Below, one piece after another: positions 24,367 to 32,757 of a stretch of 64,000 bases of DNA. A program made the translations under genes and the position numbers. A model generated the notes under the pieces. The model did no database searches. It had not been told where the DNA came from and saw only the letters and a list, made by a program, of their open reading frames with translations. This DNA is from Prevotella sp. (GTDB lineage: Bacteria > Bacteroidota > Bacteroidia > Bacteroidales > Bacteroidaceae), in assembly GCA_017561825.1 (NCBI GenBank), contig JAFZBK010000067.1:1-64000 (forward strand), read 5' to 3'. How positions within the stretch are numbered: the stretch's first letter is position 1; every line of letters starts with the position of its first letter.

Positions 24367-25188
24367 ATGAGAAAAAGCATTTTAATGATTTCCGCGTTGA
24401 TGATGCTTATGGCATGCGGGGGCAAGAAGGCACAGGCAGAGAATACCGACGCTGCTATTGTTGACTCGACGGTACTATTGGCACAGGAAGAAATGACTGG
24501 CCTTATTAAGGAGCTGTATGCCGCTGCGGCTAAAAACGAAGCAGGTATTGACGAGCTTTATGCCTGTCATGAGTGGCGGAAGATGGTGGCTGCCGTTAAT
24601 GAAAAGGACGCTCATGTGGCTGAGATCGGTTTCTTCAACGAAGACTATTGGACACAGATGCAGGACAGCAACCCCGATGACCTAGAGGCTCGCGACATCA
24701 AGTTTGAGCAGGTGGACGTAGAGAAAGGGAAAGCGACGGTCAGCTTCCTCCTCCATAGCTCTGTTCAGGATGTCCGTCAGAAGTTCGAGTTCTGCCATGA
24801 GGATGGCAACTGGCGTGTACATAACATCATCAGGTACTTCAAAGATGCTGACGGTAACGAAGAGAAATCCGACTTGATGGAAGGTATGCGAAGCTATCTT
24901 GACGAACCGCAGGAAGAAGTGCAAGAGCTGACTTTCGCCAATATGGCAGGAATCTATGATGACGAAAAACAGGAGAGCCGATTCTGTCTGAATGAGGACG
25001 GCACGGCCACATGGGTCATGATAGGTAGTCTAAACTATACGGAGTACACCTATACCATCAATGGCAACACCATCAGTCTGAAACCTAAGGGTGTAGAATC
25101 GGAGGATGACTGCTATGATTATGACGAGAACACCCGTACACTGAAGAATGAGCAGGGTGCTGTCTATTACCGTCAGGTTGTTGAATAA
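24367..25188 (+). CDS. Lipoprotein of unknown function
   Basis: This protein of about 273 aa has a lipoprotein signal (MRKSILMISALMMLMACGG, lipobox cysteine at residue 17). The mature protein has an N-terminal domain (about 30-175) resembling small secreted DUF3828-like folds (LYACHEWRKM..., VEKGKATVSFLLHSS, NWRVHNIIRYF). A C-terminal beta-rich domain follows (about 185-273, YDDEKQESRFCLNEDGTATWVMIG, YTYTINGNTISL), resembling lipocalin-like repeats. Family assignment is tentative. The start at 24367 agrees with the promoter position. It may be controlled through the 22-bp repeat array upstream. Confidence 0.78.
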   Translation: MRKSILMISALMMLMACGGKKAQAENTDAAIVDSTVLLAQEEMTGLIKELYAAAAKNEAGIDELYACHEWRKMVAAVNEKDAHVAEIGFFNEDYWTQMQDSNPDDLEARDIKFEQVDVEKGKATVSFLLHSSVQDVRQKFEFCHEDGNWRVHNIIRYFKDADGNEEKSDLMEGMRSYLDEPQEEVQELTFANMAGIYDDEKQESRFCLNEDGTATWVMIGSLNYTEYTYTINGNTISLKPKGVESEDDCYDYDENTRTLKNEQGAVYYRQVVE

Positions 25189-25214
25189 AAAAGAAAACTT
25201 GTGGGATATAAAAA

Positions 25215-25240
25215 TGAGGATGAGCCGTGGCCCATCCTCA
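25215..25240. terminator. Bidirectional terminator between the lipoprotein gene and xylA
   Basis: The 8-bp arms TGAGGATG (25215-25222) and CATCCTCA (25233-25240) are followed by ATTTTT on the plus strand and CATTTTT on the minus strand. It serves both convergent genes. Confidence 0.75.
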
Positions 25241-25263
25241 ATTTTTACCCAAAAGTGAGATGA

Positions 25264-26583
25264 TTATTTTGAGTAGAGAGCCACGATGGTCTCATACTTC
25301 TCCTGCTTACCAGAAGTCTGCTTGGGCTCACCTACCTTCTTACCATACTCGTAAACCTGCTCGAGAGAGAGCTTGCCATCCTCGTAGTCCTTACCGAGAC
25401 CTGCGTCGAAGCTTGCGTAGCGAGCCTTCTTCATAGCGGGCAGCTCAGAGTTCTCAAGGATATCAGCAGCGTTCATCAGAGCGCGTGCCATAGCATCCAT
25501 ACCGCTGATGTGAGCGATGAAGAGGTCCTCGAGGTCAGTGCTGTTACGACGGATCTTAGCATCGAAGTTGGTACCGCCATTGCCCAGACCACCATTGCGG
25601 ATGATCTCGAGCATAGCCTGTGTCAGCTCGAAGTTGTCGATGGGGAACTGGTCGGTATCCCAACCGTTCTGAGCGTCACCGCGGTTAGCGTCGATAGAAC
25701 CGAGCATACCAGCGTCAACAGCGCAAGCGAGCTCGTGCTCGAAGGTATGACCAGCGAGTGTAGCGTGGTTCACCTCGATGTTCACCTTGAAGTCCTTGTC
25801 AAGACCGTGTGCCTTCAGGAAACCGATAACGGTCTCTGTGTCCACATCATACTGGTGCTTGCTGGGCTCCATGGGCTTCGGCTCAATGAGGAAAGTACCC
25901 TTGAATCCCTTAGCGCGAGCATAGTCGCGAGCCATAGTCAGCATAGTTGCCATGTGCTCCTTCTCACGCTTCTGGTCGGTGTTCAGCAGACTCATGTAGC
26001 CCTCACGACCACCCCAGAATACATAGTTGGTACCACCGAGTTTGATGGTAGCATCAATAGCGTTCTTGATCTGAACGATAGCGCGAGCCACTACGTCGAA
26101 GTCGGGGTTGGTAGAAGCACCATTAGCATAGCGCTTGTTGCCGAATACGTTTGCGGTACCCCAGAGCAGCTTGATGTTGGGGAACTGCTTCATCTTCTCC
26201 TGAGCGTAGTCAGTGATAGCCTTCATGCGAGCCTCATACTCCTCGATGGTAGCACCCTCCTCAACGAGGTCAACATCGTGGAAGCAGAAATACTCGATGC
26301 CGAGCTTATCCATGATCTCGAAGCCAGCGTCCATCTTATCCTTAGCGCGCTGAACAGCATCAGCAGCCTTGTCCCACTCGTATGAACGGGTCTGACCACC
26401 GAACTGGTCTGCAGAAGCGCCACCCAGTGTGTGCCACCAAGCCATGGCGAACTTCAGCCAATCCTTCATCTTCTTTCCCATCACGACCTTCTCAGGCTCG
26501 TAGTAGTGGAAAGCCATTACATTCTTACTGTCCTTTCCTTCGAAAGGAATCTTACCGGTAAACGGAAAATACTCTTTTGCCAT
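25264..26583 (-). CDS. xylA: Xylose isomerase
   Basis: This 439-aa enzyme converts D-xylose to D-xylulose. The catalytic and metal residues are intact: H102 and D105 (FHDVDL), E234 and K236 (EPKPMEP), E270, H273 (EVNHATL), D298, and D309/D311 (GWDTDQF). The length is that of the class II enzyme. It follows xylB by 63 nt on the same strand, forming a xylBA pair for the xylose released by xylanases such as the GH10 enzyme at 57388-59739. Confidence 0.97.
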   Translation of the reverse strand: MAKEYFPFTGKIPFEGKDSKNVMAFHYYEPEKVVMGKKMKDWLKFAMAWWHTLGGASADQFGGQTRSYEWDKAADAVQRAKDKMDAGFEIMDKLGIEYFCFHDVDLVEEGATIEEYEARMKAITDYAQEKMKQFPNIKLLWGTANVFGNKRYANGASTNPDFDVVARAIVQIKNAIDATIKLGGTNYVFWGGREGYMSLLNTDQKREKEHMATMLTMARDYARAKGFKGTFLIEPKPMEPSKHQYDVDTETVIGFLKAHGLDKDFKVNIEVNHATLAGHTFEHELACAVDAGMLGSIDANRGDAQNGWDTDQFPIDNFELTQAMLEIIRNGGLGNGGTNFDAKIRRNSTDLEDLFIAHISGMDAMARALMNAADILENSELPAMKKARYASFDAGLGKDYEDGKLSLEQVYEYGKKVGEPKQTSGKQEKYETIVALYSK

Positions 26584-26646
26584 AAGTTTAATTGTTTAAT
26601 TGAATAATGATTTATAATTTCTAAATAATTTACTGAATAATCTTGA

Positions 26647-28137
26647 TTAGATCTTTGCCAACTGCTCTTTCCATGCGGCATAGGCAGCCAGATACTGCGA
26701 GCGCTTGCTGTCGTCAGGTTCAATAACGGCCAGCTTCTTCAAGGTGGCGAAGGCCTCGTCGTGATCCTTATAGATACCACAGCCCATACCAGCACCCTTG
26801 GCAGCACCCACACTACCATCAGTCTCATAAAGCTCGATGGTGGCACCACTTACACCAGCAAGGGTATTGCGGAAGATCTCGCTGAGGAACATGTTGGCCT
26901 TTCCTGCGTGGATCTTGCGGATGTCCATACCCATCTGCTGCATGATCTCCATACCATAGCAGAAACTGAACACGATACCCTCCTGAGCAGCTCTCATGAG
27001 ATGAGCCTTGGAGTGCTTGTTGAAGTTCACGCCATGGATAGAGCAGCCCACCTCGCGGTTCTCGAGCACACGCTCAGCACCATTTCCAAACGGGATGATG
27101 GATACGCCCTCGCTACCGATGGGGATATTGGCCATCATGTCGTTCATCTCACTGTATGAGATGCCCTCTGGAGCCACGTTACGACGGATCCATGCATTGA
27201 GGATACCGGTACCGTTGATGCAGAGCAGTACGCCCAGACGATCAAGGTCGGTGGTGTAGTTGACATGTGCGAAGGTGTTCACACGACTCTTCTTATCGTA
27301 GTTAGCCTCGCCCAGCACACCATATACCACACCTGATGTACCAGCGGTAGAAGCAATCTCACCCGGGTTGAACACGTTGAGTGACAAAGCGTTGTTGGGC
27401 TGGTCGCCACCACGGTAAGAGATCGGGGTACCCTCTTGCAAGCCCAACTCTTCAGCAGCCTGCTTGCTGACTGTACTCTGAATACTGAATGTAGGAACGA
27501 TATCAGCAATCAGCTTCTCATCGAATCCGTAGTAGTCGAACAAGAACTTAGCAGGAGCCTTGTCTTTGAAGTCCCACATCATACCCTCAGAAAGACCGCT
27601 GATGGTGGTGTTCACTGTACCGCTTAACTTCATGGCAAGGTAGTCGCCAGGCAGCATGATCTTATCGATCTTTGCGAACAACTCAGGCTCGTTCTCCTTC
27701 ACCCAAGCCAGCTTGGCGGCAGTGAAGTTACCCGGTGAGTTCAGCAGATGACCCAGGCACTTGTCAGCACCCAGCTCATTGAAAGCCTTCTCGCCATAGG
27801 GAACAGCACGTGAGTCGCACCAGATAATACTCGGGCGGAGCACGTTCTGTGCCTTGTCAACACATACCAAGCCGTGCATCTGATAGGAAATACCAATAGC
27901 CTTAATCTCCTCAGCCTTAGCACCTGCTTCCGCCTTGATCTTCTGGAAAGCAAGCTTTGCGTTTGTCCACCACATCTCCGGATCCTGTTCTGCCCATCCA
28001 GCCTTCACAGCCATAATGGGAGCCTCTGTCTCAGGGAAGAAAGCAGTTGCTGCACATACACCTGTATCTGCATCAACCAATGATGCCTTGACAGACGAAC
28101 TGCCGACATCAAATCCTAATAAATACCTTTTTGCCAT
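26647..28137 (-). CDS. xylB: Xylulokinase
   Basis: This 496-aa FGGY-family kinase phosphorylates D-xylulose. The N-terminal phosphate-binding motif LLGFDVGSSSVKASLVD (residues 4-20) and the substrate region (ISYQMHGLVCVD) are present, and the C-terminal ATP-binding region shows SEIFRNTLAGVSGATIEL. The length is normal. It is first in the xylBA pair. Its 98-bp leader contains two direct ATAACCTTTT motifs 27 bp apart (28148 and 28175), but no clear TAnnTTTG promoter was found. Confidence 0.95.
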   Translation of the reverse strand: MAKRYLLGFDVGSSSVKASLVDADTGVCAATAFFPETEAPIMAVKAGWAEQDPEMWWTNAKLAFQKIKAEAGAKAEEIKAIGISYQMHGLVCVDKAQNVLRPSIIWCDSRAVPYGEKAFNELGADKCLGHLLNSPGNFTAAKLAWVKENEPELFAKIDKIMLPGDYLAMKLSGTVNTTISGLSEGMMWDFKDKAPAKFLFDYYGFDEKLIADIVPTFSIQSTVSKQAAEELGLQEGTPISYRGGDQPNNALSLNVFNPGEIASTAGTSGVVYGVLGEANYDKKSRVNTFAHVNYTTDLDRLGVLLCINGTGILNAWIRRNVAPEGISYSEMNDMMANIPIGSEGVSIIPFGNGAERVLENREVGCSIHGVNFNKHSKAHLMRAAQEGIVFSFCYGMEIMQQMGMDIRKIHAGKANMFLSEIFRNTLAGVSGATIELYETDGSVGAAKGAGMGCGIYKDHDEAFATLKKLAVIEPDDSKRSQYLAAYAAWKEQLAKI

Positions 28138-28235
28138 AAATGTTTATATAACCTTTTTAATATAATACGTTTCAATAACCTTTTCCCCCACGAAATTTGT
28201 GAAAAACCATCTGGGGAATCTATTCGCACGTCGTC

Positions 28236-30434
28236 TTACTTGAGATTCTCGTTGAAATAATTCACGATCTGTCTGAACAGATGACTGCGTGTATTACCGC
28301 CATAGATGCTATGGTTGCGGTTGGTATAGACGTTCATCTTGAAGTCCTTATCTGCCTGCACCAACGCCTCAGTATATTCGAAGGTGTTCTGCGGATGCAC
28401 ATTATCGTCGGCCAATCCATGACAGATCAGCAGGGCGCCATGCAGCTTAGAAGCCCATTGGATGGGATTGATATCATAGCCTGAGGCATTCTCCTGCGGT
28501 GTACGCATGAATCTTTCGGTATAGATGGTATCGTAGAAACGCCAATCGGTAGGTGGTGCCACAGCCACGCCAGCCTTGAACACGCCCCTACCCTCGCTCA
28601 TACTCATCAGTGTGCAGAAGCCGCCATAGCTCCATCCCCAGATGCCGATATTGTCTTTATCCACATAAGACAAAGATCCAAGATAAAGAGCGGCTTCCAC
28701 CTGATCTTTGGCCTCCTTCTCACCCAGTCGCAGATAGGTGCATTTCTCGAAGTCAGCCCCTTTGCCACCAGTACCTCTACCATCCACGCATACAACTATA
28801 TAGCCCTGTTCGGTAAGGTAGTTGTCGAACATCGCACCGCTACCCATGGAACCGATGGTCCAGCTGTTCTTTACCTGCTGACTACCAGGTCCGCTATACT
28901 GCCACATGATGACCGGGTATTTCTTGGAGGCATTGAAGTTAACCGGCTTGATCATCACGCCATTCAGCTTCACGCCCTCAGAGGTTGTGAACTCGAAGAA
29001 CTCCTTCTTGGGTAATTGCAATGCAGAGAGACGCTCCTTGAGATGACTATTATCCACCAAGGTAGAGAGCGTCTTGCCCTCTGCTGAGCAGGTAGTATAT
29101 ATATAAGGTGTCTCGGCATCACTGAACTGATTCACAAAATAGCGGAACCCTTCGCTGAACGTTGCCTGGTTCCATCCCTTGCGCGTGCTCAGCTTCTGTG
29201 TCTTACCGTTCTTCAGCGTCACATAGATCTCGCGGTTCAGCGCATCCTCACCAGCAGCCTGATAATAGGTATTACCCGTCTTCTCATCATAACCATAGGC
29301 CTCGCTCACCTCACCTTTCACATCAGTCACCTTTCTGAGAAGCTGACCATTCTTATTATACAAATAGAGTTGCATGGAGCCATCACGATCGCTGGGCAAC
29401 AGGATGTTGTTCGAGGTGAACAGGATATTCTCCATGGCCTCCTCCTTCACATACTTATCTACCTTCTCCTTGATCAGCAGTTTGGCTACCGTACTGCGGG
29501 GATTCACGGCAAAGATGTTCAGCTCGTCCTGATGACGGTTCATGGTAAAGACAATCATCCGTTCTGCATCATCAGTAGCTTTGAGGCGCGGGATATATCC
29601 ATCCTTCTCCAAGGGCACCTGTAAGGTACGCGTCTGACGACTCTGGATATCAAAGCTATGTACACTCACGGTTGAGTTAACCTCACCAGCCTTGGGGTAT
29701 TTGTAAGCGTATAAGCCAGGATAAGTTGCATATTCCTTCTTCTCGGGGCGCATACCCTTATACATCTGCAGACTGTATTGGGGCACCTGACTTTCATCGA
29801 AGCGTATCCAGCAGATCATCGTACCATCGGCATTGAAAGCCAGGGCGCAGTTAAAGCCGAACTCCTCCTCATATACCCAGTCGGGAATACCATTGATAAC
29901 CTCGTTGAACTTCCCATCCTTGGTTACCTGACTCTCGGCATTGTCGTACAACAACTTGACGAGGAAGATGTTATTGTCGCGAACAAAGGCCACCTGCTGA
30001 CCGTCGTTGCTCCATACGGGAGTTTGCTGCGGACCGTAATCCGAGAGCTTCTCCAGCATACGGGTCTCGATATTGTAAATATAATATACGGCTGTGAACG
30101 AGCGACGGTAGATGCGTTTCGTCTGTGTCTGAATCAGCATCTTCTTCCCGTCAGGACTCAGAATATAATCGTCGAAATCATCGATGTTCTCTTTCCTGGT
30201 ATTCGTCACATCAAAGAGAACACCTATCTGCTTACCAGTCTTGAACGAATAGCTCACCACCTGTTTGCCGTCCTGACTGATCTGTGCATAGCTCTCCCCA
30301 TCGGGTAAGGGCGTTACCGTACGCAGATACTCAGCCGAATACATGCCTCGGTTGATGTCGTTCAGTTCAATACGTTGTGCCTTTGTGGTGACAGAGAGCA
30401 ATAGGACCGCAATGATCCATAAGGTTCTTTTCAT
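28236..30434 (-). CDS. Dipeptidyl peptidase IV (S9 family)
   Basis: This protein of about 732 aa has a signal peptide (MKRTLWIIAVLLLSVTTKAQ) and an N-terminal beta-propeller of the DPP IV type containing the glutamate-pair motif (DWVYEEEFGF). The C-terminal catalytic domain has the nucleophile GWSYGG (S602 from this start), the acid in HGLADDNVHP and the histidine in NRNHSIYGG. It should cleave X-Pro dipeptides from peptide N-termini in the periplasm. An upstream in-frame start at 30464 adds ten residues. The promoter at 30539-30509 fits either start. Confidence 0.93.
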   Translation of the reverse strand: MKRTLWIIAVLLLSVTTKAQRIELNDINRGMYSAEYLRTVTPLPDGESYAQISQDGKQVVSYSFKTGKQIGVLFDVTNTRKENIDDFDDYILSPDGKKMLIQTQTKRIYRRSFTAVYYIYNIETRMLEKLSDYGPQQTPVWSNDGQQVAFVRDNNIFLVKLLYDNAESQVTKDGKFNEVINGIPDWVYEEEFGFNCALAFNADGTMICWIRFDESQVPQYSLQMYKGMRPEKKEYATYPGLYAYKYPKAGEVNSTVSVHSFDIQSRQTRTLQVPLEKDGYIPRLKATDDAERMIVFTMNRHQDELNIFAVNPRSTVAKLLIKEKVDKYVKEEAMENILFTSNNILLPSDRDGSMQLYLYNKNGQLLRKVTDVKGEVSEAYGYDEKTGNTYYQAAGEDALNREIYVTLKNGKTQKLSTRKGWNQATFSEGFRYFVNQFSDAETPYIYTTCSAEGKTLSTLVDNSHLKERLSALQLPKKEFFEFTTSEGVKLNGVMIKPVNFNASKKYPVIMWQYSGPGSQQVKNSWTIGSMGSGAMFDNYLTEQGYIVVCVDGRGTGGKGADFEKCTYLRLGEKEAKDQVEAALYLGSLSYVDKDNIGIWGWSYGGFCTLMSMSEGRGVFKAGVAVAPPTDWRFYDTIYTERFMRTPQENASGYDINPIQWASKLHGALLICHGLADDNVHPQNTFEYTEALVQADKDFKMNVYTNRNHSIYGGNTRSHLFRQIVNYFNENLK

Positions 30435-30508
30435 GAATGTATTGTCCATTTTATGATGAGTCATGTGCTTGGGGAAGGGTCAATTTTGCGAGAACCCTTC
30501 CAAGTATG

Positions 30509-30539
30509 CAAAGGTAAGCAATTTTCTCGGAACCCACAA
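30509..30539 (-). promoter_or_regulatory. Promoter of the dipeptidyl peptidase gene
   Basis: On the minus strand, TACCTTTG lies at 30516-30509 with TTG at 30539-30537 and a 20-bp gap. Confidence 0.7.
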
Positions 30540-30615
30540 AAGATTTTCACTTTTTCACATTGTTTTGCCTTTGTACAAGAAGAATGAGATTCTCTGAAAG
30601 TTGCACCCCGTTTAT

Positions 30616-30646
30616 TTGGTGTTGTCGATGAAAAGCTTTACCTTTG
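30616..30646 (+). promoter_or_regulatory. Promoter of the RNA methyltransferase gene
   Basis: TTG at 30616-30618, a 20-bp gap, then TACCTTTG at 30639-30646, 18 bp upstream of the start codon at 30665. Confidence 0.72.
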
Positions 30647-30664
30647 TAAAAAATATCGTGAATC

Positions 30665-31495
30665 ATGGACAACTACTTGTCAAGTACACAAAATCCCAAG
30701 ATCAAGAAACTGCTGGCACTCCAGCAGAAATCATCCCTTCGTAGAGAAACAGGGTTGTTCGTTGTGGAGGGACGACGGGAGATCCAGCAATGCATCGATG
30801 CGGGATACGAGATCGATACGCTATATATCCGAGCCAAAGAGAACGAGGCGGTTGTTCCTGCCGATTTACCAGCAGACATCAATACCTGTTTCGTTTCGCC
30901 TCACGTCTATGAGCGCATCGCCTACAGGGAGAGCACAGAGGGTGTTATTGCTGTGGTACATACTCGAAGCAGAACGTTGGAGGAACTGTCGTTCAAAGGC
31001 AATCCCTTGCTGATGGTCTTGGAACGGGTGGAGAAACCGGGTAATCTTGGGGCCATCATGCGCAGTGCGGATGCTGCAGGAGCGGATGCCGTGATTGTCT
31101 GCGACCCCTTGACCGACCTTTTCAACCCGAATCTGATCCGTGCCTCGTTAGGAGCTGTATTCAGTGTTCCCTGTGTGGTATGTACCTCAGAAGATTGCAT
31201 CCGATATCTGAAAGAAAACCATATCAGGATCTTGACCGCACAGCTGCAAGATTCCAGTCTGTATTACGACACAGACATGATAGCACCCACGGCAATTGTG
31301 ATGGGAACAGAATCTACAGGACTGACAACTGTCTGGAGGGAAGCCGCAGATGCACATATCCGAATACCAATGAATGGAAGATTGGATTCGCTGAACGTCT
31401 CCGTATCAGCAGCCGTACTCTTGTACGAGGCGGTCAGACAACGACTCACTTCAACTGGGTGTAGTCGGTCATCTTCAATAAAGCCTCCACAGTAA
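30665..31495 (+). CDS. TrmH/SpoU-family RNA 2'-O-methyltransferase
   Basis: This 276-aa protein has an N-terminal substrate-binding domain (about 1-100) and a SPOUT methyltransferase domain with the three SpoU motifs: ERVEKPGNLGAIMRSADAAG, IVMGTESTGL and IPMNGRLDSLNVSVSAAVLLYEAVRQR. It should methylate ribose in rRNA or tRNA using S-adenosylmethionine. The family normally ends shortly after the third motif. Here a further 16 residues (LTSTGCSRSSS...) are encoded antisense to the end of the convergent gldB-like gene, so the stop appears to have moved. Confidence 0.9.
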   Translation: MDNYLSSTQNPKIKKLLALQQKSSLRRETGLFVVEGRREIQQCIDAGYEIDTLYIRAKENEAVVPADLPADINTCFVSPHVYERIAYRESTEGVIAVVHTRSRTLEELSFKGNPLLMVLERVEKPGNLGAIMRSADAAGADAVIVCDPLTDLFNPNLIRASLGAVFSVPCVVCTSEDCIRYLKENHIRILTAQLQDSSLYYDTDMIAPTAIVMGTESTGLTTVWREAADAHIRIPMNGRLDSLNVSVSAAVLLYEAVRQRLTSTGCSRSSSIKPPQ

Positions 31496-32252
31496 TACCA
31501 GGATTGTTCTTCATAAAACGGTCAACCACCTGCACATAATGGGTATTGAAGAAGCGGTGCCCCACACAATGATTGGTCACCCACATCACCTTACCCATGT
31601 GTAGATCACGGTCAACCTGACTACGAAGTTCGAAATCCTTCATAGGATACAGACTCAGCAAATAGAAGCTGATGCAATCGGGAACGATATGCTCACGATC
31701 CATCGATGCTCTTGTCTGTTCCGGATAATACTTTGCGTATAAGGGATAGTCGGCACCGAGATACTTATCCAACGAGATACCCACGCTCTCATCCCCCACG
31801 ATGATACTCTGTCCCAACGCTCCAACCTGTGCATAGAAACGAGGAATGGGAATGCCAGGAACATCATTCTTCAAGCGTTCGATGGCATCATTGAGCTTCT
31901 TGTTCACATCATCGATGTTCGCATACTGGGCCTCGGCATCACTGAGAATGGTCTGCAAGGTGGAATCCTGGTAGAAAGCAAGGAATTTCTTGTTGATGTC
32001 CGGAGAGTCTATCGGTCCCAGCATAAGCACATTTTCGATCAATGCGCGGGTCTCCATGGGATAATTGGTCTCCATCTGCTGAAGAGCAGCAAAATCGGCT
32101 GTAGTAAGATACATGCTCTGCAAACGGTCATAACGCTGAATAGCAACGCGTTGCTGGAGCAACTCGTCCTCGTTCGGCTTGAGTTTCCACTCGCAGGCCG
32201 AACATAAAATCAGCATCATAAAAAGAATGCAATATTTCTTCACTATAGTCAA
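31446..32252 (-). CDS. gldB: GldB-family lipoprotein
   Basis: This 268-aa protein has a lipoprotein signal (ILFMMLILCSAC, cysteine at residue 20) and the conserved GldB regions (AFYQDSTLQTILSDAEAQY, DREHIVPDCISFYLLSLYPM, HRFFNTHYVQVVDRFMKNNPGITVEALL). In gliding Bacteroidota GldB is needed for motility and type IX secretion. In non-motile gut species it is retained with an unclear role. Its 3' end overlaps the convergent methyltransferase gene by 50 nt. Confidence 0.87.
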   Translation of the reverse strand: MTIVKKYCILFMMLILCSACEWKLKPNEDELLQQRVAIQRYDRLQSMYLTTADFAALQQMETNYPMETRALIENVLMLGPIDSPDINKKFLAFYQDSTLQTILSDAEAQYANIDDVNKKLNDAIERLKNDVPGIPIPRFYAQVGALGQSIIVGDESVGISLDKYLGADYPLYAKYYPEQTRASMDREHIVPDCISFYLLSLYPMKDFELRSQVDRDLHMGKVMWVTNHCVGHRFFNTHYVQVVDRFMKNNPGITVEALLKMTDYTQLK

Positions 32253-32342
32253 AAAAGTTAAAATTCCGCTACAAAATTACTAAAAAATATTTTATAATGC
32301 AAATTTTTTACTAAAATATTTTAATAAACATTGCAAAAAGAC

Positions 32343-32350
32343 TAATTTTG
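32343..32350 (+). promoter_or_regulatory. Probable -7 element of the FolK-like gene
   Basis: TAATTTTG lies just upstream of two candidate ATGs. Since transcription should start about 6 bp downstream, the second ATG (32364) is the likely start. No -33 TTG is visible. Confidence 0.5.
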
Positions 32351-32363
32351 TATGATTAGAAAG

Positions 32364-32747
32364 ATGAATAAGATACTCATTGCCATCGGATCTAACCATG
32401 ATGCGGAACGCCATCTGGAGGAGGTAAGAATCCTGTTAAAGGACTCTTTCGGTGATGATATCGTGTTCTCTCCTACCCTGCAGACGGCGGATGTCAAGAA
32501 GGAAGGACCGGATTTCATCAATGCGTTGGCTGTTATCACCACAAACATGAGCTACCAAGAGGTCAAAGCACTGCTCAAGAAACTGGAAGAAAAGTGCGGG
32601 AACACCAAGGAAGCCCGTAAGCGCCATGAGGTGGCAATGGATCTGGATATCCTGGCGTTCAACAACCGCCGATATCATCTGAACGATTGGAACAGGAGCT
32701 ATATCCAGGAACTGATCAAACATCTCGAGAATAACATGACTCAATAA
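32364..32747 (+). CDS. folK: Short HPPK-like protein (FolK family)
   Basis: This 127-aa protein resembles 6-hydroxymethyl-7,8-dihydropterin pyrophosphokinase: ILIAIGSN at the N-terminus, FINALAVI in the core, and RKRHEVAMDLDILAF carrying the magnesium-binding aspartate pair. Most FolK proteins are about 150-170 aa, so this is a compact form ending soon after the motif. Catalytic activity is plausible but not certain. The start at 32364 is chosen from the -7 position; an ATG at 32352 lies too close to it. Confidence 0.75.
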   Translation: MNKILIAIGSNHDAERHLEEVRILLKDSFGDDIVFSPTLQTADVKKEGPDFINALAVITTNMSYQEVKALLKKLEEKCGNTKEARKRHEVAMDLDILAFNNRRYHLNDWNRSYIQELIKHLENNMTQ

Positions 32748-32757
32748 ATACATCCAT

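Noticed and set aside
25510-26385. 291-codon plus-strand frame opposite xylA
   Set aside because: xylA is certain from its catalytic residues. The antisense frame is a product of codon bias.
28148-28184. Two ATAACCTTTT repeats 27 bp apart before xylB as an operator
   Set aside because: There are only two copies, the sequence is AT-rich, and the spacing does not match the other arrays or a known regulator. It is too weak to call.
25264-30434. Xylan polysaccharide-utilisation locus around xylAB
   Set aside because: No SusC/SusD pair, hybrid two-component regulator or glycoside hydrolase is adjacent to xylAB. The GH10-CE1 gene lies about 29 kb away.
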